64,000 bases of DNA from Nodularia sp034931045 (GTDB lineage: Bacteria; Cyanobacteriota; Cyanobacteriia; Cyanobacteriales; Nostocaceae). The notes under the pieces are model-generated. The model saw only the letters and a program-made list of their open reading frames with translations, did not search any database and was not told the DNA's origin. Below are positions 26,020 to 34,823 of this stretch, piece by piece. Position 1 is the first letter of the stretch. Each line of letters starts with the position of its first letter. The stretch covers positions 1-64,000 of the forward strand of contig NZ_JAYGHH010000001.1 of assembly GCF_034931045.1 (NCBI RefSeq), written 5' to 3'. A program made the position numbers and the translations under genes.

Positions 26020-26319
26020 TTAGTCGCCATGTTCTCCTGTGTTGTCAGCAGATACTTCAAATGCTGGTGTTTCTCTTTCTTCAGCAATTTCAGCTTTCGC
26101 CTCTGCTATAATGTCCTCCCAGGTTTCGCCCATTTCTGCAAATGCGCCTTTGCTTTTTTCGTAGGCGACCATTCCACCTTTGACTAGTGACTTGGCTATG
26201 GGTTTACCAATTCCCGCAACTACAGGAATCAGGACAGGTGCTAGTAATACTGCTCCTATCCCGGCTATAATTCCAGGAGCGCCAGCATCTTCAACGAAAT
26301 CAGTAATTTTAGGTGCCAT
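26020..26319 (-). CDS. DUF5132-like small membrane protein
   Basis: The 99-residue protein begins MAPKITDFVEDAGAPGIIAG and has a long hydrophobic Gly/Ala/Val stretch (about 15-42) forming one or two membrane passes. A basic segment (GKPIAKSLVKGG) and an acidic helix (WEDIIAEAKAEIAEE) follow, ending in a short tail with Glu, Asp and a histidine (GEHGD). This matches DUF5132, a cyanobacterial family frequently beside P-type ATPases. It sits 55 bases downstream of the ATPase gene in the same orientation. The layout of one hydrophobic segment plus an acidic/His tail recalls the PacL (DUF1490) accessory proteins of mycobacterial metal ATPases, an analogy rather than homology. Confidence 0.7.
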   Translation of the reverse strand: MAPKITDFVEDAGAPGIIAGIGAVLLAPVLIPVVAGIGKPIAKSLVKGGMVAYEKSKGAFAEMGETWEDIIAEAKAEIAEERETPAFEVSADNTGEHGD

Positions 26320-26374
26320 AATTAATTAACTCTATAAGTAAGCCCTTTAGCTTAATCTGCGTGGGATTGCCATT

Positions 26375-28606
26375 TCATCTTTCTGATGGTAGAGTCTGAT
26401 TAGACGCAGGTTTGAGAATTGGGCGCAAACCGTTGACTCCGGCAATGATGGTTGAACCATTGTTAATTACTGTCGCTGCTAAGGGGTTCAGACCGAATAC
26501 AACTGCGATCGCCATTGCTGCTAAGTTAGGAATAACCACAATGTTGGTGTTTTGCTGAATTAGTTGCTTTGTCTGACGCGCGATCGCGATCGCTTGGAGT
26601 AAACTGTGTAAATCATTCTGCATTAACACTACATCTGCTGTCTCACGGGCAATTTCGGAACCGTCACCAAAGGACACCGACACATCAGCGTAGGCTAAAG
26701 CCGGCGAATCATTAATCCCATCACCAACGAATGCAACTGTTTTTCCTTGTTCATGCAGTTGACTAACAATTGCGGCTTTTTCTGCGGGAAAGGCTTCGGC
26801 GTGGGTATGACTTGGGGAAATACCTAAATCAGCAGCGACAGTTTTAGCTGTTTCCCTGTTATCTCCGGTCAATAGATGAACTTCCACACCTTCCACTGTC
26901 AACAAGCTGTTAATTACTTCTCGACTTTCTGGGCGCAGAACATCACTATATGTAATTATACCTTGGAGTTGACCGTTACTAGCAACATAAATCAGGGAAT
27001 TGGCTGATTTTTGTTCTCCATTTAGTGACTCCATATTAACGCCTTGCTGACGCAAAAAGCGATCGCTCCCCACATAAACAATCTCGCCCTCAATTTCGGC
27101 TTGTACCCCTAAACCCAGTTCATAGTTCCACTTTTTCCGCTTGGGAATTTCTACTTGCTGGGCTACAGCGTAGCGAATTATCGCCTCGGCTACTGGGTGT
27201 GTTAATCGCTGTTCTGCGGCGGCCGCTAGTGCTAAAACTTCCAATCTGGAAATTTCGGGATGGCAACTTTCCACTTCCATCACAGTGACTTCGCCTTTTG
27301 TCAATGTCCCAGTTTTATCAAAAACAATGGTATCAACTGCTGCTAGTTGTTCTAAAGCTCTACCACTACGAATCAGAATACCTTGGCGGGCGGCGTAGGA
27401 GAGAGCAGCTAAAACTGATGTGGGAATTGATACGCGAATCCCTGTGCATAAATCCAAAGTCAGGACACTAGCTACCCTTGCCGGGTTGCGTGTGACGGCA
27501 AATACTGCCCCACCTAGTAACAAAGTGGGTATAACAGCTAATTCAGCAATTTTAATCGCCTGGTTTTCCATGCGGGTATCATGGACTGGGGCGGCTTGGA
27601 TTAACTGGATACTCTGTCCAGCACGAGTGTGATTTCCTACCCGTTCTGCCAAAATATAAACTTGCCCTTCTCTGACTAAAGTGGAAGCAAAAACAGCTTG
27701 TCCTGGATTTTTTAAGACTGGTATCGACTCGCCTGTGAGTTTTTGTTCATCGAATAAGGCTTTACCCCGGAGAATTTTGCCATCAATGGGGACTTGTTCG
27801 CCAGGATAGACAATGACTATATCGCATCGCTGCACATCTTGGATGGGAATTTGTTGCTTTTCCCCATTCCGTTCTACCCAGACAAATTGACCTAGAGAGT
27901 TGAGTAAATCTAGGGTTTGCATTTGAGAAGACCGGGCAGTGCGATCGCGGATATTTTCCCCAATTTCTATTAAACTGAGCATCAAGGCTGGTGTGAGAAA
28001 TCGACCTTGGAATGTGGTGATGGCGATCGCCATAAAATCCAAAAAGTCAATATTTAGTTTTCGTTGTGTTATAATACCAGCCAGCGCTCTTTGAAATACA
28101 GGAAATGTGGCTAAGGCAATGCTTCCCACTACCATAATTGGCGGTATGGGTAATCCTAAACTTCCTTGCAGCACAGCTAAACCGGTAGCCGCTACAGAGA
28201 ACTGCATACCAGGCCAGGAATTAACTTTGGCGAGTGTAGTTGATGGTTTTTGAGTATCTGTGAGAACTATTCCCCCTTGACTCGCCGCTAATATTAAACA
28301 GCTCAAACGCGATCGCATTTTGGCATCGGTAACTGCGCTGGGTTTATAATTAACAACTAGTGAAGCTGCGGCAGAATTGATTCTCACGCTTGTGACTAGA
28401 GGATCTGATCTCACTAAAGTTTGCAGACGCTGGGCATAATCGGCATCATAACGTAACTGAGGCACGCGCCACCGCACTCTTCCCGGAATTGTATGAATTA
28501 CATTGCAGGAAATTTGGGGAATGTCTACAGTTCCATTTCGTTCTTCTATAGTCTCCTGAAATGTTTCTACTGAAGGTGAAGCGATTTGAAGGGTAACTTT
28601 TGTCAT
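26375..28606 (-). CDS. heavy-metal-type (P1B-like) P-type ATPase
   Basis: The 743-residue ATPase has an N-terminal HMA_2-type domain (about 35-95; HTIPGRVRWRVP, no CxxC), membrane segments around 135-210 and 350-410, the actuator TGES at 291-294, the phosphorylation motif DKTGT with D430, the HP element THPVAEA and the hinge GDGINDSP. In the transmembrane position of the ion-binding C/S/T-P-C/H motif it reads L-C-T (386-388, within LDLCTGIRVSIPTS). This lacks the proline and the second cysteine of canonical Cu or Zn/Cd pumps, so substrate prediction is unsafe. It belongs to a minus-strand cluster with HMA_2 proteins and DUF5132. It acts in the plasma or thylakoid membrane. Confidence 0.88.
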   Translation of the reverse strand: MTKVTLQIASPSVETFQETIEERNGTVDIPQISCNVIHTIPGRVRWRVPQLRYDADYAQRLQTLVRSDPLVTSVRINSAAASLVVNYKPSAVTDAKMRSRLSCLILAASQGGIVLTDTQKPSTTLAKVNSWPGMQFSVAATGLAVLQGSLGLPIPPIMVVGSIALATFPVFQRALAGIITQRKLNIDFLDFMAIAITTFQGRFLTPALMLSLIEIGENIRDRTARSSQMQTLDLLNSLGQFVWVERNGEKQQIPIQDVQRCDIVIVYPGEQVPIDGKILRGKALFDEQKLTGESIPVLKNPGQAVFASTLVREGQVYILAERVGNHTRAGQSIQLIQAAPVHDTRMENQAIKIAELAVIPTLLLGGAVFAVTRNPARVASVLTLDLCTGIRVSIPTSVLAALSYAARQGILIRSGRALEQLAAVDTIVFDKTGTLTKGEVTVMEVESCHPEISRLEVLALAAAAEQRLTHPVAEAIIRYAVAQQVEIPKRKKWNYELGLGVQAEIEGEIVYVGSDRFLRQQGVNMESLNGEQKSANSLIYVASNGQLQGIITYSDVLRPESREVINSLLTVEGVEVHLLTGDNRETAKTVAADLGISPSHTHAEAFPAEKAAIVSQLHEQGKTVAFVGDGINDSPALAYADVSVSFGDGSEIARETADVVLMQNDLHSLLQAIAIARQTKQLIQQNTNIVVIPNLAAMAIAVVFGLNPLAATVINNGSTIIAGVNGLRPILKPASNQTLPSER

Positions 28607-28636
28607 TCCTGCTGAGTTAAGGTTGATTAATTTGAT

Positions 28637-28668
28637 AAACGAACCACAGAGGCACAGAGGACACAGAG
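28637..28668 (+). repeat. AACCACAGAGGCACAGAGGACACAGAGG interspersed repeat
   Basis: This copy of the repeat family lies just upstream of the P-ATPase gene and reads AACGAACCACAGAGGCACAG followed by AGGACACAGAGG. It matches the sequence read in frame inside mutS (18159-18200). Confidence 0.75.
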
Positions 28669-28680
28669 GTAAGAGGGTTT

Positions 28681-29043
28681 GATATCAAGTCCGGTTGAAT
28701 ACNNNNNNNNNNNNNNNNNNNNNNNNNNNNNNNNNNNNNNNNNNNNNNNNNNNNNNNNNNNNNNNNNNNNNNNNNNNNNNNNNNNNNNNNNNNNNNNNNN
28801 NNNNNNNNNNNNNNNNNNNNNNNNNNNNNNNNNNNNNNNNNNNNNNNNNNNNNNNNNNNNNNNNNNNNNNNNNNNNNNNNNNNNNNNNNNNNNNNNNNNN
28901 NNNNNNNNNNNNNNNAGAGTTCTTCAGCCAGCCCTACTTACGAAACGCGAAAACCTGCTAAACCTTTGTTTTATCTCCCCTCCTCGCTTACGTGGGGTGA
29001 CATGATTGTGGTAATCGTAACTAATTAAACGGACATGATATGA
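28681..29043. mobile_element. TIR-bounded repeat element containing an assembly gap
   Basis: The left edge GATATCAAGTCCGGTTGAATAC (28681-28702) and the right edge (about 29021-29043, ending in AAACGGACATGATATGAG) are inverted relatives, matching at about 13 of 16 bases. Between them are 213 Ns and a GGTAATCGTAACTAATTA stretch that recurs at 33667-33741 next to dnaA. This has the form of a small palindrome-ended repeat that the assembler could not resolve. No coding sequence is visible in the readable parts. The remaining spacer to 29138 holds no gene. Confidence 0.6.
28703..28915. other. assembly gap (213 N)
   Basis: This run of 213 Ns lies between two sequences that form inverted repeat ends. 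Unlike the 25-N runs, the size looks like an estimate. Open frames called across it are artefacts. Confidence 0.95.
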
Positions 29044-29138
29044 GAGGTTTTTTATTTGGAAGTTTCTTAATGGTGGAATTAGGTGACTGATTGCAGATTT
29101 GCTGTTTTATATACGTAAATGAAGTACGGTTATTTGAG

Positions 29139-30146
29139 CTATAATGAGAGCCTGGCCATGTAATCCAGAGAAAAATACATTCCTGGATATTTCATCTCAG
29201 CCCATAATTTTGATTCATTTGGCTGGATAATTTCAGCAGATTCACTAGACATTTTCACAGAATTTGCAGATGGGTGAGTTTCCCCAGCCAATTCTATTAA
29301 ATTTACCCAATGAGTTACAGCTACTTTAGCAGGTTGATAGGCGATCGCAATGGATGCTGCATGATAATTGACTCGCACGTTCACCACTTGGGTATCTGCT
29401 TTCAATAACTTTTCTAGTCGTCGCCCATAGGCTTGATCTTCGGCGAGTCGCGGTAGATGAAACCTGATTCTTCCAGGTATGGCATGAACAACAGTATAAG
29501 TGAGGGTGGGAGTATGAGATAATGGCGTTTCCAGAGTAGAGCGATCGCTAATTGTTACAGATGGGGTAGTTTTTGCTAAATCAGACATCGAAAATTTTGG
29601 TTCTAGATAGTCAACTACCCGACGAGTTGCATTTGCAGTAATCATATACACTGGAATTGCTGCCAAACCACTGATTCCCAATCCTTCAGTTACCGCCAAA
29701 CCTGTCACCAAGGGAATCAAAGAAACAGATTGTTCTTGCCAAAAATTACGAGATTTCCACGCCGCAAAAGCATCTACATTGCTAACTGGAATTTGTTGAA
29801 TATCAAACTTTTGAAGTATGCCCAACATTTGCGTCATTGATAGTAAATTCTCATCAAATGTCACTACCAAACTACCTGTTTGCTGATTAACAAAAACTGC
29901 TCTCACACCTTGGTACTGGCGCAAATTTTGGGATATAGTCTCTAATTTTGGTTTAAAATTACCGTCAGTAGCGCGGATGCGGATGCGCCCATTTGTGGCA
30001 TGAACAATTTGGAATATGTCAGCAGAAAACTGCATTTGTGGCTGTGCAACTTCTGGGCTGATATTTTCATTCATATCATGACTTGGAAGCTCAGAAGAAA
30101 TGATCATCTGCGGATTCCACCCACAACTACTGATACTTATACTCAT
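29139..30146 (-). CDS. double HMA_2-domain protein
   Basis: The 335-residue protein contains two copies of the same domain. The first, about 45-110, has HATNGRIRIRA and VRAVFVNQQTGSLVVTFDE. The second, about 218-285, has HAIPGRIRFHLPRL and VVNVRVNYHAASIAIAYQP. Between them is a hydrophobic stretch (about 140-175; SLIPLVTGLAVTEGLGISGLAAIPVYM) that could be one or two membrane passes. Neither domain has the CxxC of copper-chaperone HMA domains. The second copy is nearly a paralogue of the N-terminal domain of the P-ATPase (PGR[IV]R...P, followed by AASI/LxxxYxP). It is separated from the ATPase only by the gap-containing repeat, so one cluster is likely. A regulatory or scaffold role at the membrane is inferred. 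Confidence 0.7.
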   Translation of the reverse strand: MSISISSCGWNPQMIISSELPSHDMNENISPEVAQPQMQFSADIFQIVHATNGRIRIRATDGNFKPKLETISQNLRQYQGVRAVFVNQQTGSLVVTFDENLLSMTQMLGILQKFDIQQIPVSNVDAFAAWKSRNFWQEQSVSLIPLVTGLAVTEGLGISGLAAIPVYMITANATRRVVDYLEPKFSMSDLAKTTPSVTISDRSTLETPLSHTPTLTYTVVHAIPGRIRFHLPRLAEDQAYGRRLEKLLKADTQVVNVRVNYHAASIAIAYQPAKVAVTHWVNLIELAGETHPSANSVKMSSESAEIIQPNESKLWAEMKYPGMYFSLDYMARLSL

Positions 30147-30238
30147 TTAGTCAAGATACACTAAGACTAAGGTTAACAATAGGTTAAATATAACCATAGG
30201 CTTCAGTGTCCAGTCTCTTCCTTGAGAGATATCTTGAT

Positions 30239-30772
30239 TTATCTCTTATTTATGATGGTTTCTTGATATTCAACCTCACTAATCAAATCAAAAGAATTCT
30301 CAACCCGATCTACAAACAGCACACCATTGAGATGGTCATACTCGTGTTGAAAAATCCGAGCCACAAAATCAGTTAACTTTTGTTTTTGTAATTTGCCGTT
30401 ACGGTCAGTATATGCAATATCAATTGTTTGATATCTTGGCACTAAACCTCTAATACCAGGAACACTTAAACAACCTTCCCAACCTTTGACAATTTCAGGA
30501 GAATGGGCAATGATTCTGGGATTGAGCATAGCAGTAGGCTGCATAACTGGAGCGTTGGGATACCTCAGATTCGGACGAGAAGCCACAATAAATAAACGAT
30601 AGGATGCAGCTATTTGAGGCGCAGCAATTCCCACACCATTAGCCTGAGCAACTGTTAGCATCAAGTCGTCAATTAACTTTTGAATGTGTTCATCTGGAAT
30701 ATTCTCCACCCAAGCTGCTGTTTGGCGCAATATAGGATTGCCCAATTGCATAATTGGCATTAATTCAGGCAT
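30239..30772 (-). CDS. def: peptide deformylase
   Basis: The 177-residue metalloenzyme removes the N-formyl group from nascent polypeptides. All three signature motifs are present: GVGIAAPQIA (motif 1), EGCLSVPG (motif 2, with the metal-ligand cysteine) and FQHEYDHLNG (motif 3, HExxH with the two metal-ligand histidines and the catalytic glutamate). The length is typical of bacterial type I enzymes. It starts two bases after the stop of the HtrA gene on the same strand, so the two are almost certainly co-transcribed. Confidence 0.95.
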   Translation of the reverse strand: MPELMPIMQLGNPILRQTAAWVENIPDEHIQKLIDDLMLTVAQANGVGIAAPQIAASYRLFIVASRPNLRYPNAPVMQPTAMLNPRIIAHSPEIVKGWEGCLSVPGIRGLVPRYQTIDIAYTDRNGKLQKQKLTDFVARIFQHEYDHLNGVLFVDRVENSFDLISEVEYQETIINKR

Positions 30773-30774
30773 AA

Positions 30775-32046
30775 TTAGCTTTGTATTTCGGCTGGTAAAG
30801 GTGCAGGACTAACTGCTACTGATATAACTTGTCCATTGCGCTCCACTTGTATTTGTAAAGGAATACCAATTTGGCTAGTTGCTACCAGTTTTTGAACTTC
30901 TTCGATTTTAGTCACAGGTTGGTTATTAATACTTTGAATCAGATCACCCAATCTGAGTCCAGCCAAAGACGCTGGCGATCGCGGTACAATACTCACCAAT
31001 AAAACACCCTGATCTGCTGTAATATTTAAGCGATCGCCTGAATCTCTATTGATGGTAGCTTTAATTTCTGGTGTCAAAGTTACCATTTGAATACCTAAGT
31101 AGGGATGATCGACCCTACCTTTAGTGATCAATTCCTGAGAAATTCTTTGTACAGTATTAATGGGAATGGCAAATCCTAACCCTTGAGCGCCGCGAATAAT
31201 TGCTGTATTCATCCCAATTACCTGACCACGGGAATTGAGTAATGGCCCACCAGAATTACCAGGGTTAATAGCTGCATCCGTTTGAATATAGTCAACCCGC
31301 TTATCACTCGCCCCAATATCACTACTAGAACGCCCCGTAGCGCTGAGTATGCCAGAGGTAACGGTATTATTCAATCCTAAAGGATTACCAATGGCAATTA
31401 CCGCTTCTCCTGGTTGCAAGGTATCCGAGTCGCCTATGGGTAAAATTGGCAGATTATTAGCCTCAATTTCGATTAAAGCCACATCTGTTACCGGATCTTC
31501 ACCCAGCACTCTCCCATCAAAAGTCCTACCATCCTTGAGGGTAACAATTACAGAATCAGCACCGTCTACAACATGGGCATTAGTCAAAATTTGACCAGAG
31601 GAAGTAATAATGAATCCAGAGCCGCTACCCTGCTGTACTCGCTCTCTAGGCTGTGATAGCCCTGGATTACCAAACCGCCGCAAAAATGGGTCAGTGGGAA
31701 AACGACGAGACTGCACTACTCTAGACGCATCAATGCGAACTACTGCATCTCCCACCTGTTGTACAACTGCGACAACAAAGTTAGGATCTGTACCAGATGA
31801 GGAAGTAAAGGCTGGAGTAGTCAGAGCCGGACTATGATCATTGGTATTTTGAGTCGTAACCTGAGACTGAGGATTATTTGTTTGACTCTCAAAGATTCTC
31901 CCCGGTAGAAACGAGCAACCGCTAAGGGATACCACTGCTACCCCATTCAATAGCATCAACTTGATCATATTGCTTGATTCTCTCCTGTGGAGAAACCCCC
32001 AGGGGTCAATATCTGGGACTTGCAAGTTATGCTTTGTTTTTTTCAT
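30775..32046 (-). CDS. HtrA/Deg-family trypsin-like serine protease
   Basis: The roughly 423-residue periplasmic/thylakoid-lumen protease has a hydrophobic signal (MLLNGVAVVSLSGC; the L-S-G-C pattern suggests a lipobox), a low-complexity linker and a trypsin-like domain. The catalytic histidine is in ILTNAHVVDGAD, the aspartate in DPVTDVALIEI and the serine in NPGNSGGPLLN. One C-terminal PDZ domain follows (GVLLVSIVPRSPASLAGLRLGD). This is the HhoA/HhoB/HtrA type of cyanobacterial quality-control protease. I prefer the start MKKTKHN at 32046, preceded by AAAGG, over the upstream ATG at 32124. It forms a tight operon with def and is divergent from dnaA. Confidence 0.92.
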   Translation of the reverse strand: MKKTKHNLQVPDIDPWGFLHRRESSNMIKLMLLNGVAVVSLSGCSFLPGRIFESQTNNPQSQVTTQNTNDHSPALTTPAFTSSSGTDPNFVVAVVQQVGDAVVRIDASRVVQSRRFPTDPFLRRFGNPGLSQPRERVQQGSGSGFIITSSGQILTNAHVVDGADSVIVTLKDGRTFDGRVLGEDPVTDVALIEIEANNLPILPIGDSDTLQPGEAVIAIGNPLGLNNTVTSGILSATGRSSSDIGASDKRVDYIQTDAAINPGNSGGPLLNSRGQVIGMNTAIIRGAQGLGFAIPINTVQRISQELITKGRVDHPYLGIQMVTLTPEIKATINRDSGDRLNITADQGVLLVSIVPRSPASLAGLRLGDLIQSINNQPVTKIEEVQKLVATSQIGIPLQIQVERNGQVISVAVSPAPLPAEIQS

Positions 32047-32215
32047 GTGCCTTTGCTTCTCCGTGCTATTCAGTGGTGGTAGGATATTGCCTACTGGTAT
32101 GTCCTTAGAATGATTACAACTCAAAACCTGGTCTCAGGTCTAAAACTTAATCAATACTAAATTAGTACCTTCTGATATCTTCTATTGTGACTATTAGTAG
32201 CAAAGGTGGTAAATA

Positions 32216-33592
32216 ATGGAAATTCCCGTTGACAGTTTGTGGGGTCAGGTGCTTAAGCGTCTACAGTTAGAATTATCCCGTCCCACCTTTGAAACTTGGA
32301 TAAAAACTGCTCACGCTGAACGCTTAGAAAATAATTGCTTGATCATAATTACTCCTAACCCTTTTGCTCGTAATTGGTTACAAAAATATTACATCAACAC
32401 CATTGCAAATGTAGTGCAAGATATTGTGGGTCATCCCGTAGAAATCTACATTACAGTTGTGCAGGGTGATCAAGTTAGTAATTTGGGTGAATCGGAAGTT
32501 ACTTGGGATGTACCTAGCCAAAGCATGACCACTGAAAGCGTGCCTCAAAAAAAGCAACCCACAACAAACTTAAATTCTAAATATGTATTTTCGCGATTTG
32601 TAGTTGGTGCTAACAATCGCATGGCTCACGCCGCTTCTTTGGCTGTTGCAGAATCGCCAGGGAGAGAGTTTAATCCCTTATTTTTATGCGGTGGTGTTGG
32701 TTTAGGAAAAACCCATCTGATGCAAGCTATTGGTCATTATCGCTGGGAAATTTGCCCAGATTCTAAAATATTTTATGTATCCACCGAGCAATTTACTAAT
32801 GATTTAATTACAGCTATCCGTAATGATAGTATGCAAACTTTCCGCGAGCATTATCGGGCTGCTGATGTGTTGTTAGTAGATGATATTCAGTTTATTGAGG
32901 GTAAGGAATATACACAAGAAGAATTTTTTCATACTTTTAATACCTTACATGAAGCTGGCAAGCAAGTTGTGATCGCTTCTGACCGTCCACCTAACCACAT
33001 TCCTCAGTTACAAGAACGTCTATGTTCCCGGTTTTCTATGGGTTTAATTGCTGATGTGCAAACTCCAGATTTAGAAACTAGGATGGCAATTCTCCAAAAA
33101 AAGGCTGAATATGAAAATATTCGCCTCCCCAGGGATGTAATTGAATATATTGCTTCTAACTATACGAACAATATTCGTGAGTTGGAAGGAGCTTTAATTC
33201 GGGCGCTGGCTTATATTTCTATTTGGGGTTTAGCCATGACAGTGGAAAATATCACACCAGTTTTAGAAAGACAAAGCGAGAAAGTAGCAACTACTCCAGA
33301 TGTGATTTTATCGGTTATTGGTGATACTTTTGCTATATCAATTGAAGACCTAAAAAGTAACTCCCGGCGACGAGAAATTAGTTGGGCGCGGCAAATTGGA
33401 ATGTATCTGATGCGTCAACACACTGATTTGAGTTTGCCAAGAATTGGTGAAGAATTTGGTGGTAAAGACCATACAACGGTGATTTATAGTTGTGATAAAA
33501 TTGCCCAACTCCTCCAAAGCGATCGCGGTTTAGCACAAACCCTACATCAATTGAGCGATCGCATCAATATGAATAGTAAACAACAGCACTAA
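32216..33592 (+). CDS. dnaA: chromosomal replication initiator DnaA
   Basis: The 458-residue protein has all four DnaA regions. Domain I (about 1-85) begins MEIPVDSLWGQVLKRLQLEL with the conserved tryptophan residues. A variable linker follows. The AAA+ domain has Walker A GGVGLGKTHLMQA, Walker B VLLVDDIQF and sensor/arginine-finger sequences (RLCSRFSMGL). Domain IV has the signature FGGKDHTTVIYSCDKI for DnaA-box recognition. An AGGTGG Shine-Dalgarno lies 7 bases before the ATG. It binds DnaA boxes and melts the origin. Consensus-like boxes cluster 8 kb away, upstream of dnaN, whereas none is evident beside dnaA itself. Confidence 0.97.
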   Translation: MEIPVDSLWGQVLKRLQLELSRPTFETWIKTAHAERLENNCLIIITPNPFARNWLQKYYINTIANVVQDIVGHPVEIYITVVQGDQVSNLGESEVTWDVPSQSMTTESVPQKKQPTTNLNSKYVFSRFVVGANNRMAHAASLAVAESPGREFNPLFLCGGVGLGKTHLMQAIGHYRWEICPDSKIFYVSTEQFTNDLITAIRNDSMQTFREHYRAADVLLVDDIQFIEGKEYTQEEFFHTFNTLHEAGKQVVIASDRPPNHIPQLQERLCSRFSMGLIADVQTPDLETRMAILQKKAEYENIRLPRDVIEYIASNYTNNIRELEGALIRALAYISIWGLAMTVENITPVLERQSEKVATTPDVILSVIGDTFAISIEDLKSNSRRREISWARQIGMYLMRQHTDLSLPRIGEEFGGKDHTTVIYSCDKIAQLLQSDRGLAQTLHQLSDRINMNSKQQH

Positions 33593-34041
33593 AAACCAAA
33601 ACGCGCACAGAATTAATTATCTGATTTTAAAGCTGTTTAGACCCAAAAAATCGCCAAATCACAGCTTTATCTCCCCTCTTAGCTTCCGGTATGGGCGGTA
33701 TTAAATTGCGGTAATTGTAACTAATTAACCAGACTTGATATTAGTCACTTGATTATTGCCAAGGTTTTGAGAATTGGAGTATCTGAGCCTTTTGATATTT
33801 GCATATATCGGCTCCATCTAGCTGATAACGGTAGAAGGTGGAATTATATATTTTTTTATGCCTAAATTTCATATCAGGATGTTTTTGTAAAATTTATGCC
33901 AAATTGTCCTGACCTAGCAATAAAAAGGTGATAAAAACTTAATTATCGGATCAAATAAATAATAATAAATAACACATCCTAGAAGTCTTCTTGTGCAACC
34001 ATTAATTATTTTTGTAGATTTTCCTGGAGATTTTGACAGGT
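33593..34041. other. spacer downstream of dnaA with dispersed repeat
   Basis: The roughly 450 bases hold a dispersed repeat at 33667-33741 (TTTATCTCCCCTC then GGTAAT.GTAACTAATTA and GACTTGATATTAGT) that matches the right half of the 28681-29043 element. The remainder is AT-rich with no convincing gene and no TTTTCCACA box. It marks the left border of the EPS island. Confidence 0.65.
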
Positions 34042-34728
34042 ATGAATCTTTTATTTGGCATTATTCATGTAAGGTTCAAAAAGAATATCAATAGCTTATC
34101 TATTCATCTATTTAAATGGTGGTTACAATTACTAATCAAAAAGGGCTTTGATTTTTTTGCTACCGTTTTATTGTTATTGTTATTCTTTCCTATTTATATA
34201 GCGATCGCTATAGCTATTAAACTTGATTCCCCTGGAAGCATATTCTTCAAACAAACACGTGTAGGATTACGGGGAAAACCATTTAAAATATGGAAATTCC
34301 GTACCATGCGGGCTGATTCTGAGAAATTACAAAAAGAATTAGAGGCTTTCAATGAAACTAAAGATGGTATTCTCTTTAAAATAAAAGATGACCCTCGTGT
34401 GACCCGTGTTGGTAAATTCCTCCGTCGTTATAGCCTAGATGAATTACCACAACTTTTCAATGTATTGCTGGGAGAAATGAGCCTAGTGGGTCCTCGTCCT
34501 CTACCAATTAGAGATGTAGATAGGTTTTTAGAACATCATTTTATCCGCCATGAAGTAATACCTGGTATTACAGGTCTTTGGCAAGTTTCTGGACGTTCTA
34601 AAATTGTAGATTTTGAAAAAGTTATTAACTTGGATATTAACTACATTGAAAATTGGTCATTGCGATTAGATTTTGAAATATTGCTCAAAACAATTCAAGT
34701 AGTTTTGACTAAAGACGGTGCCTACTAA
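34042..34728 (+). CDS. initiating sugar transferase (bacterial sugar transferase / WcaJ-like)
   Basis: The roughly 228-residue polyprenyl-phosphate phosphoglycosyl transferase has one N-terminal membrane segment (about 38-60; FATVLLLLLFFPIYIAIAIAI) and the catalytic core KIWKFRTM, DPRVTRVGKFLRRYSLDELPQ, GEMSLVGPRPLP and GITGLWQVSGR. The D-E pair in SLDELPQ is the catalytic site of this class. It transfers the first sugar-phosphate onto undecaprenyl phosphate to start an exopolysaccharide repeat unit. It lacks the larger multi-pass N-terminus of full WcaJ, like short PglC-type enzymes. The ATG at 34042 is preferred over an upstream TTG. It is the first gene of the EPS island. Confidence 0.88.
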   Translation: MNLLFGIIHVRFKKNINSLSIHLFKWWLQLLIKKGFDFFATVLLLLLFFPIYIAIAIAIKLDSPGSIFFKQTRVGLRGKPFKIWKFRTMRADSEKLQKELEAFNETKDGILFKIKDDPRVTRVGKFLRRYSLDELPQLFNVLLGEMSLVGPRPLPIRDVDRFLEHHFIRHEVIPGITGLWQVSGRSKIVDFEKVINLDINYIENWSLRLDFEILLKTIQVVLTKDGAY

Positions 34729-34823
34729 TAATTTTTAGTATTGCATTGGATAGCAATAGCAGGAATTTGGAGGTTTAAAATGTTTAATAGATGCAGGTTT
34801 ATTGAGATTATGAAAAACGAGTA

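Noticed and set aside
28679..29005. Open frames spanning the 213-N gap
   Set aside because: They exist only because N codons are not stops. The readable parts are repeat sequence.
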